Shown here: piece after piece, positions 1 to 8,300 of the stretch
How positions within the stretch are numbered: the first letter of the stretch is position 1
Layout of the letters: every line of letters begins with the position of its first letter
DNA from: Alphaproteobacteria bacterium
GTDB lineage: Bacteria; Pseudomonadota; Alphaproteobacteria; Sphingomonadales; Sphingomonadaceae
NCBI GenBank assembly: GCA_028869975.1
Contig: JAGWQR010000381.1
Coordinates: forward strand, 1 to 8,719
DNA: 8,719 nt
Reading direction: 5' to 3'
Made by a program: the position numbers and the translations under genes
The notes under the pieces: model-generated
The model's input: only the letters and a program-made list of their open reading frames with translations
What the model was told of the DNA's origin: nothing
Database searches by the model: none

Positions 1-492
1 CGCCGCCCACGACCATGGATTGGTGCCGACCGTTTTCTTTCGTCCGCCCCACGGCGCCATTGCCGGACTGGCGTTGGTCACGAGAAACCCGACGCAGCCC
101 GCGCGCGCCGCCATCAGCGTGAAATACATCGCCGTGCCGAAATGGCCCGAATTGCGCAGCGCAACTGCGCCGATGCCGTGCGCTTTGGCCCGCTGGATCG
201 CATCCTTCATTGCAAACGCGCTCAGCACCTGGCCCATGCCATCATGCCCGTCGATCAGCGCCAGGCCCCCGGCATCGATGAGCCGTTCCGGTTTGGCTTG
301 CGGCGCGCAAGACCCGTTCGCCAGCCGGTTGATATACCAGGACAGGCGCATCACGCCGTGCGACTGATGTCCCCAGAGATCGGCTTGCACCAGCGTATCG
401 GCGGTGATTTCAGCGTCGGCGGTGCGCATCCCCGCCGCCATAAAGACAGCCGCAGCAAAGGCGCGCAATGGCGCGTGCGCAACCCGGGTCAT
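1..492 (-). CDS. Ldh2-family malate/L-lactate-type NAD(P)-dependent dehydrogenase, N-terminal part (runs off left edge)
   Basis: This is the first 164 codons of an open frame with no stop before the window edge; the family is usually about 330-360 residues, so roughly half is missing. Family hallmarks seen: G-x-x-SHG-V-x-R at residues 41-49 (the His and Arg expected near the active site), R-N-S-G-H-F-G at 113-119, and N-x-S-P-x-M-A-P-W-G-G at 140-150 followed by GTNPW at 156-160. No signal peptide is expected; the enzyme should be cytoplasmic. The family reduces or oxidises 2-hydroxy/2-oxo acids or cyclic imines with NAD(P)H and includes malate, ureidoglycolate, sulfolactate and diketogulonate enzymes; the substrate here cannot be told. 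The start is ATG at 492, whose ATGA overlaps the upstream TGA stop, with AGGGG five bases upstream. Translational coupling to the ABM gene is likely. Family assignment is firm, function is not. Confidence 0.9.
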   Translation of the reverse strand, partial: MTRVAHAPLRAFAAAVFMAAGMRTADAEITADTLVQADLWGHQSHGVMRLSWYINRLANGSCAPQAKPERLIDAGGLALIDGHDGMGQVLSAFAMKDAIQRAKAHGIGAVALRNSGHFGTAMYFTLMAARAGCVGFLVTNASPAMAPWGGRKKTVGTNPWSWAA

Positions 493-800
493 GATAGCCC
501 CTGATGGTGGTGGAGTAGGTCTCTCACGATATTTACCTGACTGCCTTTGACAACGTAAAGATCCGCCGCTTCTCGCCAGCGCGCAAAATGCGGCGTATTG
601 CGGTGGGCATCCAATGCTGCGTCATCCTGGTAGACTTCATAGAAGATGAAGCTGGCTGGGTTGGTGCGATTCTGGGTTACGTCGAAATAGAGGCAACCCG
701 GTTCATCATTGAAAGATCGTTCCGCCTGTTCGCTGATCGCGTCGAGAAACGCAGCAAGATGTTCAGGATGCACATCAAGTTTGACGATCAGCGCGATCAC
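489..800 (-). CDS. ABM-domain protein, putative quinol/antibiotic-biosynthesis-type monooxygenase
   Basis: A 103-residue protein, the usual size for a single-domain ABM (dimeric ferredoxin-like alpha/beta) protein. Seen: an opening beta strand (IALIVKLDV, 2-10), a helix, E-P-G-C-L-Y-F-D-V at 33-41, and F-I-F-Y-E-V-Y-x-D-D-A-A-L-D-A-H at 51-66 followed by TPHF, the family signature. Known relatives are cofactor-free quinol monooxygenases (YgiN type), LsrG-like isomerases and small polyketide oxygenases, so monooxygenase is a family label and not a proven activity. The start is GTG at 800, supported by AAAGGG eight bases upstream inside the end of the cupin gene. The gene lies 4 bases after the cupin stop, and its TGA overlaps the ATG of the dehydrogenase, so it is an operon member. 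The C-terminus carries three consecutive His residues (97-99), probably incidental. Confidence 0.9.
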   Translation of the reverse strand: MIALIVKLDVHPEHLAAFLDAISEQAERSFNDEPGCLYFDVTQNRTNPASFIFYEVYQDDAALDAHRNTPHFARWREAADLYVVKGSQVNIVRDLLHHHQGLS

Positions 801-804
801 TGCG

Positions 805-1239
805 TCAGCCCTTTGAGGATGCAGGAGTGCGATGCTCCCCTGTGATGAACTGCGTCTCGCCGGTTTCGGTCATGGTGCGGGTCACATCGGTGCGGCCATA
901 GATCCACAGGATTTTCATCGGTGCCGTGGCCGAGGCATTGCGGAAGCGGTGCGGAACATTGGCGGGAATGAAGGTGGCGTCCTGCGCCCTGAGGGGGTGC
1001 GCTTCATCGAGCATATCAACGATCGCAGCGCCTTCGATCACCACGACGCTTTCAGCGCAGTTATGGCTGTGAAAGGGCAGGGCGGCCCCGCCCGCAAACT
1101 CGGTATAGCCCGAAACGAACCCTTGCGAGCCCAACGCTGCGTCCACCAGCGGCGTGGTTATGACGTCGGAGCTGCGGGCATAGCGCGGCAGCCTGTCCGG
1201 GTACAGCAGCGTAATTTTTGCCTGGGTGTCGTTTTCCAT
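805..1239 (-). CDS. Single-domain cupin protein (cupin_2 type)
   Basis: A 144-residue small cupin. Motif 1 fits G-x5-H-x-H-x3-E-x6-G exactly at residues 51-70, giving probable metal ligands His57, His59 and Glu63. Motif 2 is at 92-101 (P-x-N-x2-H-x3-N) with the fourth ligand His97; the usual Gly is Asn94. All four ligands are intact, so it should bind a divalent metal (Fe, Mn, Zn or Ni) and may be an isomerase, dioxygenase or sugar/lactone-handling enzyme; the fold alone does not decide. No signal peptide is visible, so it is probably cytoplasmic. The start is ATG at 1239, 9 bases after the methyltransferase stop. AAGGA overlaps that stop with a rather long spacer of about 12 bases. Its place between a methyltransferase and an ABM protein suggests a role on the same substrate, which is inference. 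Confidence 0.9.
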   Translation of the reverse strand: MENDTQAKITLLYPDRLPRYARSSDVITTPLVDAALGSQGFVSGYTEFAGGAALPFHSHNCAESVVVIEGAAIVDMLDEAHPLRAQDATFIPANVPHRFRNASATAPMKILWIYGRTDVTRTMTETGETQFITGEHRTPASSKG

Positions 1240-1248
1240 GGGCGGGGC

Positions 1249-2064
1249 CTATCCTTGTGCCGCTGGGATGGCGGAATAGCTGGCGGTGAACACCGTATTG
1301 GGCGCAGCATTGTCAAAGCGCGCAATCACGAGCCGGTGAATGTCCGCCAGCAGCGCATCACGCTGCGCCTCGGGCAGCACACGCACGAATGACATGCTCG
1401 CAAACAGTGCGCGGATTTCGTCGGCAGTTGATATGCGTTCCCGCTTGAAAAGTGAATGCTCAATCGCAGTGAAACCATGCGCTGCCAGCAGCGCTGTGTA
1501 ATGCGCGGCGTCGAGCGAGGCATGGCCATCACGCCGCACCGAGGGGGGCAGGGGCAGCCCGTCAAGCAGCGGCATGATCGCATCGGCAACGGCGTCGCCA
1601 CAATCCGGATTGAGGTAAGAGTTCCACCACATCGCCCATACGCCGCCGGGGTTGAGCAGTGCGCGGATTTGCGCGAGCGCGGCGACCGGCTCCAGCCAGT
1701 GGAAGGCGGCGGCGCAGGTGATAAGGTCAAAGCGCCCGGTCACCGGCGCATCGGGAAACGGGCCGACAAAAATCTTGATGCCCTGATCGGCAAATTTCGT
1801 ATTCAGATAGGCCGCAAGCTGCGCATCGGCTTCAGCGATGGTATAGGATTGCGGCGCGCTTCTGAGTAAGCCTTCGGTAGCAAGGCCGGTGCCCGCACCA
1901 ATTTCGAGAATATGCGGGTGGGGGACGCTGCGCGCAAACAGCGCTGTGTACATTTCGTCCGGATAGCCGAGCCGCCCGGCATGATAGCCCTGCGGATCGG
2001 TGCCAAAAACAGAGCGCCCTTCCGATCGATCCAGTTCAGATGTCTCGGAAGGGCGCCTTGTCAT
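1249..2064 (-). CDS. Class I SAM-dependent methyltransferase
   Basis: 271 residues from the chosen start. Seen: an N-terminal Y-H-x-x-R-x-G-Y-P segment (27-35) typical of small-molecule methyltransferases; SAM motif I I-L-E-I-G-A-G-T-G at 52-60; an acidic E-A-D at 78-80 at the end of strand 2 for ribose binding; F-D-L-I-T-C-A-A-A-F-H-W at 112-123 (motif II region); and L-L-N-P-G-G-V-W at 137-144. The Rossmann core is therefore complete, followed by a C-terminal cap. The acceptor (O, N or C of a small molecule) is unknown. Start: ATG 2064 leaves 8 bases after the TBDR-1 stop. An in-frame ATG at 2103 would add 13 residues and overlap the receptor gene by 31 bases with no visible Shine-Dalgarno, so 2064 is preferred; its own ribosome site is also weak, hinting at coupling to receptor translation. 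TBDR operons do not routinely carry this gene. Confidence 0.88.
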   Translation of the reverse strand: MTRRPSETSELDRSEGRSVFGTDPQGYHAGRLGYPDEMYTALFARSVPHPHILEIGAGTGLATEGLLRSAPQSYTIAEADAQLAAYLNTKFADQGIKIFVGPFPDAPVTGRFDLITCAAAFHWLEPVAALAQIRALLNPGGVWAMWWNSYLNPDCGDAVADAIMPLLDGLPLPPSVRRDGHASLDAAHYTALLAAHGFTAIEHSLFKRERISTADEIRALFASMSFVRVLPEAQRDALLADIHRLVIARFDNAAPNTVFTASYSAIPAAQG

Positions 2065-2072
2065 GTCAGATG

Positions 2073-5000
2073 TCAGAACTTCGCTTTGATGTCGGCATAC
2101 CATGTGCGGCCCACAACATCATAGGTTGCTGCATCGGTGCGCAGCTCCAAAGTGCCGATATAGGGCGGTGCCTTGTCGGCAATGTTGTTCATGCCGACGC
2201 TAAGCGTGAAGGTCTTGTTCAGCTTGTAATGGAAGTCGGCATCGAAATAGCTGACCGCCGGCACCGGCTGGGTGGGATCATCCAGATTCGACATATGCCC
2301 GATATAGCGCCAGCGCAGCGTGCCCGAGAATGGCCCGTTCATATAGGTGATATAGCTGTTCGCCTTCCAGCGCGGGTGCGAATAGAGATTTTCACCATCC
2401 GAGGTCACGAACGTATCGCTGATCGCCCCGGCATAGCTGATCGTGGAGCTGCCATCCGCCGCAGTCACGGTGTAATTGTCGAGATAAGAGATTACCGTTC
2501 CGATCTGCATCTTGCCGGCATTTGCGCCCATGCCCAACTGGTCCAGCTTGAACGCATAGTCGATCTGCGCGTCGACACCCGAAACCTTGAACTGGTTGAA
2601 GTTGAACAGACCCGAGGTCAGCAGCGTGATCTGGCCCGAGTTGGGATCACGCGTAATCCGCTGGCAATAGGAATTGCTGGCCGAGAAGGTCGGGTTGGTG
2701 GCTGCGCCATAGCAATTCGCCAGAATCTGCCCCGAGGACAAGCTCGAAATCGCACCTGAAATCGTCATGTTGTAATAGTCAACCGAGATGTTCAGGCCAC
2801 GGGTGGGCGACAACACGGTACCCACCGACCAGGTACGCGCCGTTTCCGGCTGCAACAGGCTGTTGCCTCCGGTCTGCACCGGAACGGTGACGTTGGCCCC
2901 GTTGAAGCCATACGTCGCCGCACCCGCTGCGGTCGATTGCGCCGCGCAGAGTGCCTGCACCTGCGTTTTGTTGGCACCGGTGCGCGCCAGGCTCTGCACA
3001 TCGCAAGGATCGCCGCCATTCAGGCTGGTGTTGTTGACCGCATTGCCGACATAAAGATCGGCAAGGCTGGGTGCGCGGAAGGCAAAGGAGTAGCCGCCAC
3101 GGAGCCGGACGCCTCTGACAACTTCCCAGTTCGCATCCGCTTTCCAGGTGCTTTTGCCCGAGAAGGTGTTGTACTTGGAATAACGATAGCCGAGATCAAG
3201 CGAAAGGCTCTTGGCAAAGCTCTGATCCTTGAGGAGCGGGAGCAGCAATTCGCCGAACAATTCTTTCGCATCCTGTGCGCCGCCAGAAGGCGTGTCGCTG
3301 CCATACGACAATGTATCCCCGGTCACAAACTCGGTTGCTGGTGAATAATTATAGGCCGACTGGCGATAATCGCCGCCCAGCGCGATCTGCGCTTGGCCAC
3401 CCGGCAGGTTGAACAACGGCCCCTGCACCGAGAATTCAACATCTTTCGCGCTGAGCGTATCGGTGGTGTTGTCCACCCGCCCGGCATAGTTCAGGCATGC
3501 GGTGCTGACCGGATTGAGCCCGAACGGGTTATAGTCGCACCCGCCCACGCTCGCGCTGCCTTCATTGGCGAACACATTGTTGATCGCCTGGATGCTTACA
3601 TCGCCGCTGGCCTGGCTGCTATAGTTGCTGCGGCCATAAGAGGCATAGAGATCAAAGCTGAACTGCGTACCCGGAATATCACCTTTCAAACCGGCAAGGC
3701 CCTGCCAGACATTATAATGATAGGTTTCAACCCGGTTGCCCCAGCCGCCATAGAGGAGCTTGGACAGCCCAACCGTGGCATTTGCCGGAGCGGTGCCGCC
3801 ATAGGCCGAATTGATGAGTGAGAGCAGATTGGCATTCGACTGGATATATTTGTTGCTGACCGGAACATACAGCTCGATCGTGTTGTTGGTCTTGGTGCTG
3901 CCGGGGCTGGTTTCATCGAGCGCGGTCGAATCAGAGAAATTGAACGACGCATAGGCGGTCAGATGATCGCCAAGCTCATAATCCGCGCTGGCATAGGCAT
4001 TATATTTGGTCAACGGCACCTGCACGGCAAAATAATTGCCGAGCACCACGCCTGCCGTGGTGCAGCTTGGTGAAATTTGCGCGCCGACCACCGAGCCGCT
4101 TCCCTTGTAATTCTGCGCACAGCCGAGCGCTCCCGGAACAACCGTGGTGAAGATGGTACCATCGGTGTTGACGCCGATACCGCCTTTATAGAGGCCGGTT
4201 CCCGCATAAGGCGTAGTGCCAGGATATTGCGCCAGCACGCCATTGACCGCCGCAATCGTCGGCCCGGTGGCACCTGTGCCAAACCCGCCGGGGTAGATCA
4301 TCCCTTCCGGCGGACGCCCGAGGAAGCGCACTGAAGGCTGTGAGAAGAAGGAACGCTGCGAACCCATGACCGCTTCACGGTTAGAGTATTCGAAGGCGAG
4401 CATGGCATGGCCGCGCCCTTCAGCGAACTTGCCGCCGACAATGCCGCTCAATTGCGAGTTGGCACCGTCGGCATGGGTGGTGGCACCATATGAGGCATCC
4501 AGTTCAAGGCCCGAAAAATGCTGCTTGAGCTTGAAGTTCGCGACACCGGCAATAGCATCCGAACCATAAGCCGCAGACGCACCACCCGTAATCACTTCAA
4601 CATTATCGATGAGGGCCATCGGAATGGTGTTGAGGTCGATCGAGCCATCGGGCGTCGAGGGCATCAGCCGGTGACCATCCATCAGCACGAGCGAACGGTT
4701 GCGGCCAATGCCGCGAAGGTCGCTGTAGGACGCACCGCCACCGAAACCGACATTGCCCTGCACATCGCCAACTTCGGCTGCACCCTGCGAGGCTTCGAAC
4801 TGCGGCATTTCACCAATGGCACGATCAAGGGAGGGCTGGCCTGCTGCCGCAATCGCGGCGCTGCTCAGGGTCGAGATCGGGCTGTCGGCCTGATAATCGC
4901 GCCGGGCAATGCGCGAACCTGTTACGACGATGGTTTCGGTCTGATCGCTGGCTGCCGGCGCGCTGGAAGAGGCCTGCTGGGCAAATGCAGGTGTTTGAAC

Positions 5001-5111
5001 CGCAAGAGCCAGAACCAGCGCACTCAGCGCCGTTCCCGCACGTATAGCAGCGCGTTGACCACGCGGCCCGAAACGATTGCCCGCAGACGGGGCAGTAGCG
5101 AATTTAATCAT
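2073..5111 (-). CDS. TonB-dependent outer-membrane receptor (TBDR-1)
   Basis: 1012 residues, in the range of the large sphingomonad/xanthomonad TonB receptors. An N-terminal signal peptide has a long basic n-region (to about 24), a hydrophobic stretch A-L-S-A-L-V-L-A-L-A-V, and a likely cut after AFA (about 44). A TonB-box-like T-E-T-I-V-V-T-G lies at 58-65. The plug domain runs to about 200, with D-L-R-G-I-G-R-N-R at 131-139, L-V-L-M-D-G-H-R at 141-148 and V-E-V-I-T-G-G-A-S-A-x-Y-G-S-D-A at 171-186. The rest is a beta barrel with R-A-P-S-L-A-D-L at 679-686, a late Y-D-V-V-G-R-T-W-Y, and a terminal Phe. It imports an unknown ligand using TonB-ExbBD energy. Start ATG 5111 is chosen because of an excellent GGAGG seven bases upstream; an in-frame TTG at 5222 lacks a usable ribosome site. 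Eight Cys residues occur as four close pairs in the barrel. Its stop is 8 bases before the methyltransferase. Confidence 0.95.
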   Translation of the reverse strand: MIKFATAPSAGNRFGPRGQRAAIRAGTALSALVLALAVQTPAFAQQASSSAPAASDQTETIVVTGSRIARRDYQADSPISTLSSAAIAAAGQPSLDRAIGEMPQFEASQGAAEVGDVQGNVGFGGGASYSDLRGIGRNRSLVLMDGHRLMPSTPDGSIDLNTIPMALIDNVEVITGGASAAYGSDAIAGVANFKLKQHFSGLELDASYGATTHADGANSQLSGIVGGKFAEGRGHAMLAFEYSNREAVMGSQRSFFSQPSVRFLGRPPEGMIYPGGFGTGATGPTIAAVNGVLAQYPGTTPYAGTGLYKGGIGVNTDGTIFTTVVPGALGCAQNYKGSGSVVGAQISPSCTTAGVVLGNYFAVQVPLTKYNAYASADYELGDHLTAYASFNFSDSTALDETSPGSTKTNNTIELYVPVSNKYIQSNANLLSLINSAYGGTAPANATVGLSKLLYGGWGNRVETYHYNVWQGLAGLKGDIPGTQFSFDLYASYGRSNYSSQASGDVSIQAINNVFANEGSASVGGCDYNPFGLNPVSTACLNYAGRVDNTTDTLSAKDVEFSVQGPLFNLPGGQAQIALGGDYRQSAYNYSPATEFVTGDTLSYGSDTPSGGAQDAKELFGELLLPLLKDQSFAKSLSLDLGYRYSKYNTFSGKSTWKADANWEVVRGVRLRGGYSFAFRAPSLADLYVGNAVNNTSLNGGDPCDVQSLARTGANKTQVQALCAAQSTAAGAATYGFNGANVTVPVQTGGNSLLQPETARTWSVGTVLSPTRGLNISVDYYNMTISGAISSLSSGQILANCYGAATNPTFSASNSYCQRITRDPNSGQITLLTSGLFNFNQFKVSGVDAQIDYAFKLDQLGMGANAGKMQIGTVISYLDNYTVTAADGSSTISYAGAISDTFVTSDGENLYSHPRWKANSYITYMNGPFSGTLRWRYIGHMSNLDDPTQPVPAVSYFDADFHYKLNKTFTLSVGMNNIADKAPPYIGTLELRTDAATYDVVGRTWYADIKAKF

Positions 5112-5117
5112 AGGTAA

Positions 5118-5124
5118 CCCTCCC
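5118..5124 (-). promoter_or_regulatory. Shine-Dalgarno of TBDR-1
   Basis: The minus strand reads GGGAGGG, with seven bases between GGAGG and the ATG at 5111. It decides the TBDR-1 start against the longer in-frame frame from the TTG at 5222. Confidence 0.85.
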
Positions 5125-5201
5125 AAAAAATAAGACCGAACAATATCACGCACCGGCTGACTTAGGTTTAATTTCGTAGCGCAGCCGGGTGAAGCCCGAC
5201 T

Positions 5202-5236
5202 AGGTTCCAAACCTTGCAGCAACCTTAAAGCAACCT
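5202..5236. repeat. Phased AACCT/AGGTT repeat cluster (possible operator)
   Basis: On the plus strand AACCT occurs at 5210-5214, 5221-5225 and 5232-5236, each exactly 11 bases from the last, about one helical turn. The first copy also forms an inverted repeat AGGTT-cca-AACCT (5202-5214). A further isolated AGGTT is at 5164-5168. The arrangement resembles a regulator site with several half-sites on one DNA face, placed upstream of TBDR-1. Five-base units arise by chance easily, so the exact phasing is the main argument. Confidence 0.4.
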
Positions 5237-5369
5237 GACGAATTGTTCCGAATGCCCTGTTCGCGCAAGGGCAAAACCAGATTTGTCCGTGAATGCGCCA
5301 AATATATCACACATCTGAGAATGCAGGCAGGAACTGAGACGAATCTTTGCGGTTGTATACCCTTGTTGC

Positions 5370-8300
5370 TCAGAATTTGAATCCAGCCGATATCCAGATC
5401 ATCCGGCCTATCACACCGGCCAGATATGTCCCGGCATCAGTATTGTTTTCAAGTCTCCAGGCGGTTGAGCCATTCACAGCGCCAGCGGTTGGGCTGATAT
5501 TGGTTGAAACCGGGGGCTGCGTATTGAAGAGATTGTTGATCCCGGCATTGACGGTCAGTCCCTTGCCACCTTTTTCTTTATTCGACCGCCATCCCACGCG
5601 CAGATCCCAGGAAGAGAAAGACGCGACATGACCGATAACAAAGCCCGCCTGATTGGCGAGATAGCCGGAGCCCGCAGGTGCTGGAACGCTCGCTGACCCA
5701 TAGAAGCCGGCTCCGCCTGCGCCAATATCAGCCACCGGGCCGATATAGGTATCGGCAATCCCGAAATCCCATTGATTCCAGTCCCAATCGAGCGAAGTAT
5801 ACATGCTCAGTCTTGGCAAAGTGCCCTGCGCGCCGCTGCCCTGCGTGGTGGTTCCCGCATAATTATAAACAAGCGTGATCGGGTTGCTGACACTGTTCCC
5901 CGGAATATATTCATTCTGGAAATTAATCAGATAGGCAAGCTGATTGGTCAGCGTAATTGTCCCCATATGGCTGGTCGGAATCACATAGTTGGTCGTAACA
6001 TTGAGACTTTCCACATTAATCAGGCCAAGGTTTGTAGGCCGATCCACGACATAGAGATTATAGTTGCCGGTATTGGCGTCGATCCCGCCATTGGCGACGG
6101 TTGCGCCCTTGAGATAGGCGGCGAGCGAACCCGGTGTGGCAAATTTGGTTGAGCTGCCAAGATTGGCGTAGCTGCCCACCGCCACATTGTTGTAGAACTG
6201 AGATGCTGCGCCGTTGAGGTTCACATCAGCCAGGATATTATTGTAATTGATCCCGGTTATCTGTCCCGTTTCCTTGGCTTTGCTGTATTCGACATCAATG
6301 CTCAGATGCGGAATGGCATCCGGTTTGAGCACTGCGCCCAGCGCCCATGATTCCGAGTGCGCAGGCTTGGCGTTGGGGTTGTTGCCATCTTCACCGAAAA
6401 AGCCCGCAACCGACCCTGGCGCCGAAAAGCCCAGCAACGCGCTGTTGACTGGTCCGGTGCCCACTGTGCGGAAGTTGATCGGCTGGAAGAGCTGATACAG
6501 CGTCGGCGCCGTGAACGAGCGCGCATAATTCCCGCGAATGGTAATCTGGCGTGCGATCGGCTGCCAGCGGAAGCCGATTTTCGGCACGGTTGAATCGCCA
6601 GCATCGCTATAATGCTCGTGGCGTACGGCACCCACCAGATCGAAATTATAGAAACCGGGGATATGTGTATCTGCCCCAACAAGCGGAAGCCGCAGCTCCA
6701 TGAATTGCGCGGTGATCGTGCGCGAGGCGCTGAACGGATCGCCGGTGAGCGCGGTGCCGTTTTGGCCGAACAGCAGCCCCCCGACGTCACCGCCGCCTGG
6801 ATTGGTCAGCGCATTGTAAACACCAACGCCGATACCGCCGGTCGAATGGTTGACACCAAGGAGGCCATTGGCGGGATTTCCGCCCTGATGCAGCCATGCA
6901 TCGGGGCTGAGCGCTGTCGAAATGGCTTCACGACGCCACTGCCCGCCGATCGCAAACCCGACGCGGCCGCCGGGAAGATTGAACAAGGTGCCACTCAGCT
7001 TGGCGTCGAAAGCATCAAGCTTGCTCTTGCCATGGAAGGTCTCGCTGGTCAGCACATTCGCAAGCGACGCCTGATTGAGCGCGCTGCCCACGCCGAAGGG
7101 ATTGATTACCGGCTGGCACACGAAACTAGTGCCGTCGGCTGCGGAGAGCACGCGGCTGTAGGTGCCTCCGGCTGTAGCACTGCACGCGGCATTATAACCG
7201 CCTGCCGACGCCGCCGACGTCGCCACATTGGGTCGATACAGTATGTTCGAGATCAGTTCATCCAGCGCGTTCTCGCTGTGTGTGTAGCCGATTTCCCAGT
7301 CCATATTATGGCCGAGCGCCGCAAACTTGCCCTTGAGGCCCAAGGTGCCCCGATAGCTCTGCTCGCTGTTGTTGTATGTGACAGGTGTCTGTGAGTCCCC
7401 GAAGTTGACGGTTACTGCGCTGGTGAACGGATTGACCGGCGATGAGGCGGGCACAGACAGCCCCACCACGCTGGGCGCATATGAGGCAAAACTGTCGTTT
7501 TTGGCATATTCAAAGTCACCAAACAGCACAACACTGCGTGCACCGCCCGAAAGGTCACTGTTCAGGCTCATGGTGATAGATTTTTGCTGTTCGCCCATCA
7601 GCATCGTGTCGTAGGATGATATGTCATGCGTCCCGATCACGCCAGTGTTGATGGCCGTTCCGACCGATGCACCGGCGTTGATGTATTGCGGGTCGGCTGC
7701 CGCATTGGCGTAACCGCCGCCCAGCGCGGGTGTCGTTACGCCTGGCGTGAGGAAATAATTGCCGATCGCGCCCGGCACACCATAATTTGTAGAATAGAAG
7801 GGCGATGCAAATCCACGCTGGCTCTGGAACAGCGGATCGGTTTTGGACCAGCTCGCGCCGATAGTGATATTGGTGTATTTGACCGGATTGAAACCGAATG
7901 TGCCTCCAACACTGCGTTCGTTATAACCGGATGCGCCGCCGTAACGCGCGTTGATCTGTGCACCCTGATAGTCGGATTTCAGAATGATGTTGACGACGCC
8001 GCCAATCGCATCCGAGCCATAAATCGCCGATGCGCCGTCGGTCAGCACTTCGATATGATCGATAGAATCGGGCGCGATTTCGCATATATTGACGAATGGC
8101 TTGCCATTTGATGCGCCTATGATCGAGTCGATCGCTACGCGGCGGCCATTAACCAGCACCAGCGTATCAAGATTGCGCAACTGGATCGAGCAGCCACCCC
8201 CGGTGCGCTGATTGTTGTTCGAGCCATTGCTGGCGCCCTGATTGCTGCGACCGCCGAAACTCGGCACCGATTTGCGCAATATGTCGAGCACATTGCTGTT

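Larger units (their letters stand above)
5112..5369 (-). promoter_or_regulatory. Intergenic leader/promoter region between TBDR-2 and TBDR-1
   Basis: 258 bases with no convincing gene on either strand. On the minus strand it must carry any promoter serving TBDR-1 and the enzyme genes, unless they rely on read-through from TBDR-2; no strong GC stem followed by a T-run is seen after the TBDR-2 stop. Weak promoter-like elements on the minus strand are TTGCGC (about 5262-5267) and ACAATT (about 5240-5245), roughly 16 bases apart; the match is poor and is only a suggestion. A short hairpin, GCCGGG-tgaa-GCCCG with one mismatch further out, sits at 5184-5200 in the probable 5' untranslated region and has no T-run. 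An AACCT/AGGTT repeat cluster is listed separately. Confidence 0.45.

Noticed and set aside
142..504. Plus-strand frames over the left edge (also 20-367)
   Set aside because: The minus strand here encodes clear Ldh2-family motifs (SHG, R-N-S-G-H-F-G, GTNP) in one continuous frame; the plus frames are shadows.
2040..2759. A 239-codon plus-strand open frame opposite TBDR-1 and the methyltransferase
   Set aside because: It is antisense to well-supported genes, its protein is rich in Arg, Ile and Gly with no domain pattern, and GC-rich coding DNA commonly gives long antisense frames.
5184..5200. The GCCGGG/GCCCG hairpin as a terminator or riboswitch
   Set aside because: It is short, has a mismatch, lacks a T-run on either strand, and no conserved riboswitch core was recognised around it.
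5112..5222. A 37-codon N-terminal extension of TBDR-1 from a TTG at 5222
   Set aside because: AAGG abuts the TTG with no spacing, the extension would bury the signal peptide, and the ATG at 5111 has an excellent Shine-Dalgarno.
5347..5631. A 94-codon plus-strand frame starting in the intergenic gap
   Set aside because: Most of it is antisense to the TBDR-2 C-terminus, and no family motif or ribosome site was seen.
6612..7394. A 260-codon plus-strand open frame opposite TBDR-2
   Set aside because: It lies wholly inside the TBDR-2 barrel, has no recognisable motif, and shows the low-complexity composition of a mirror frame.
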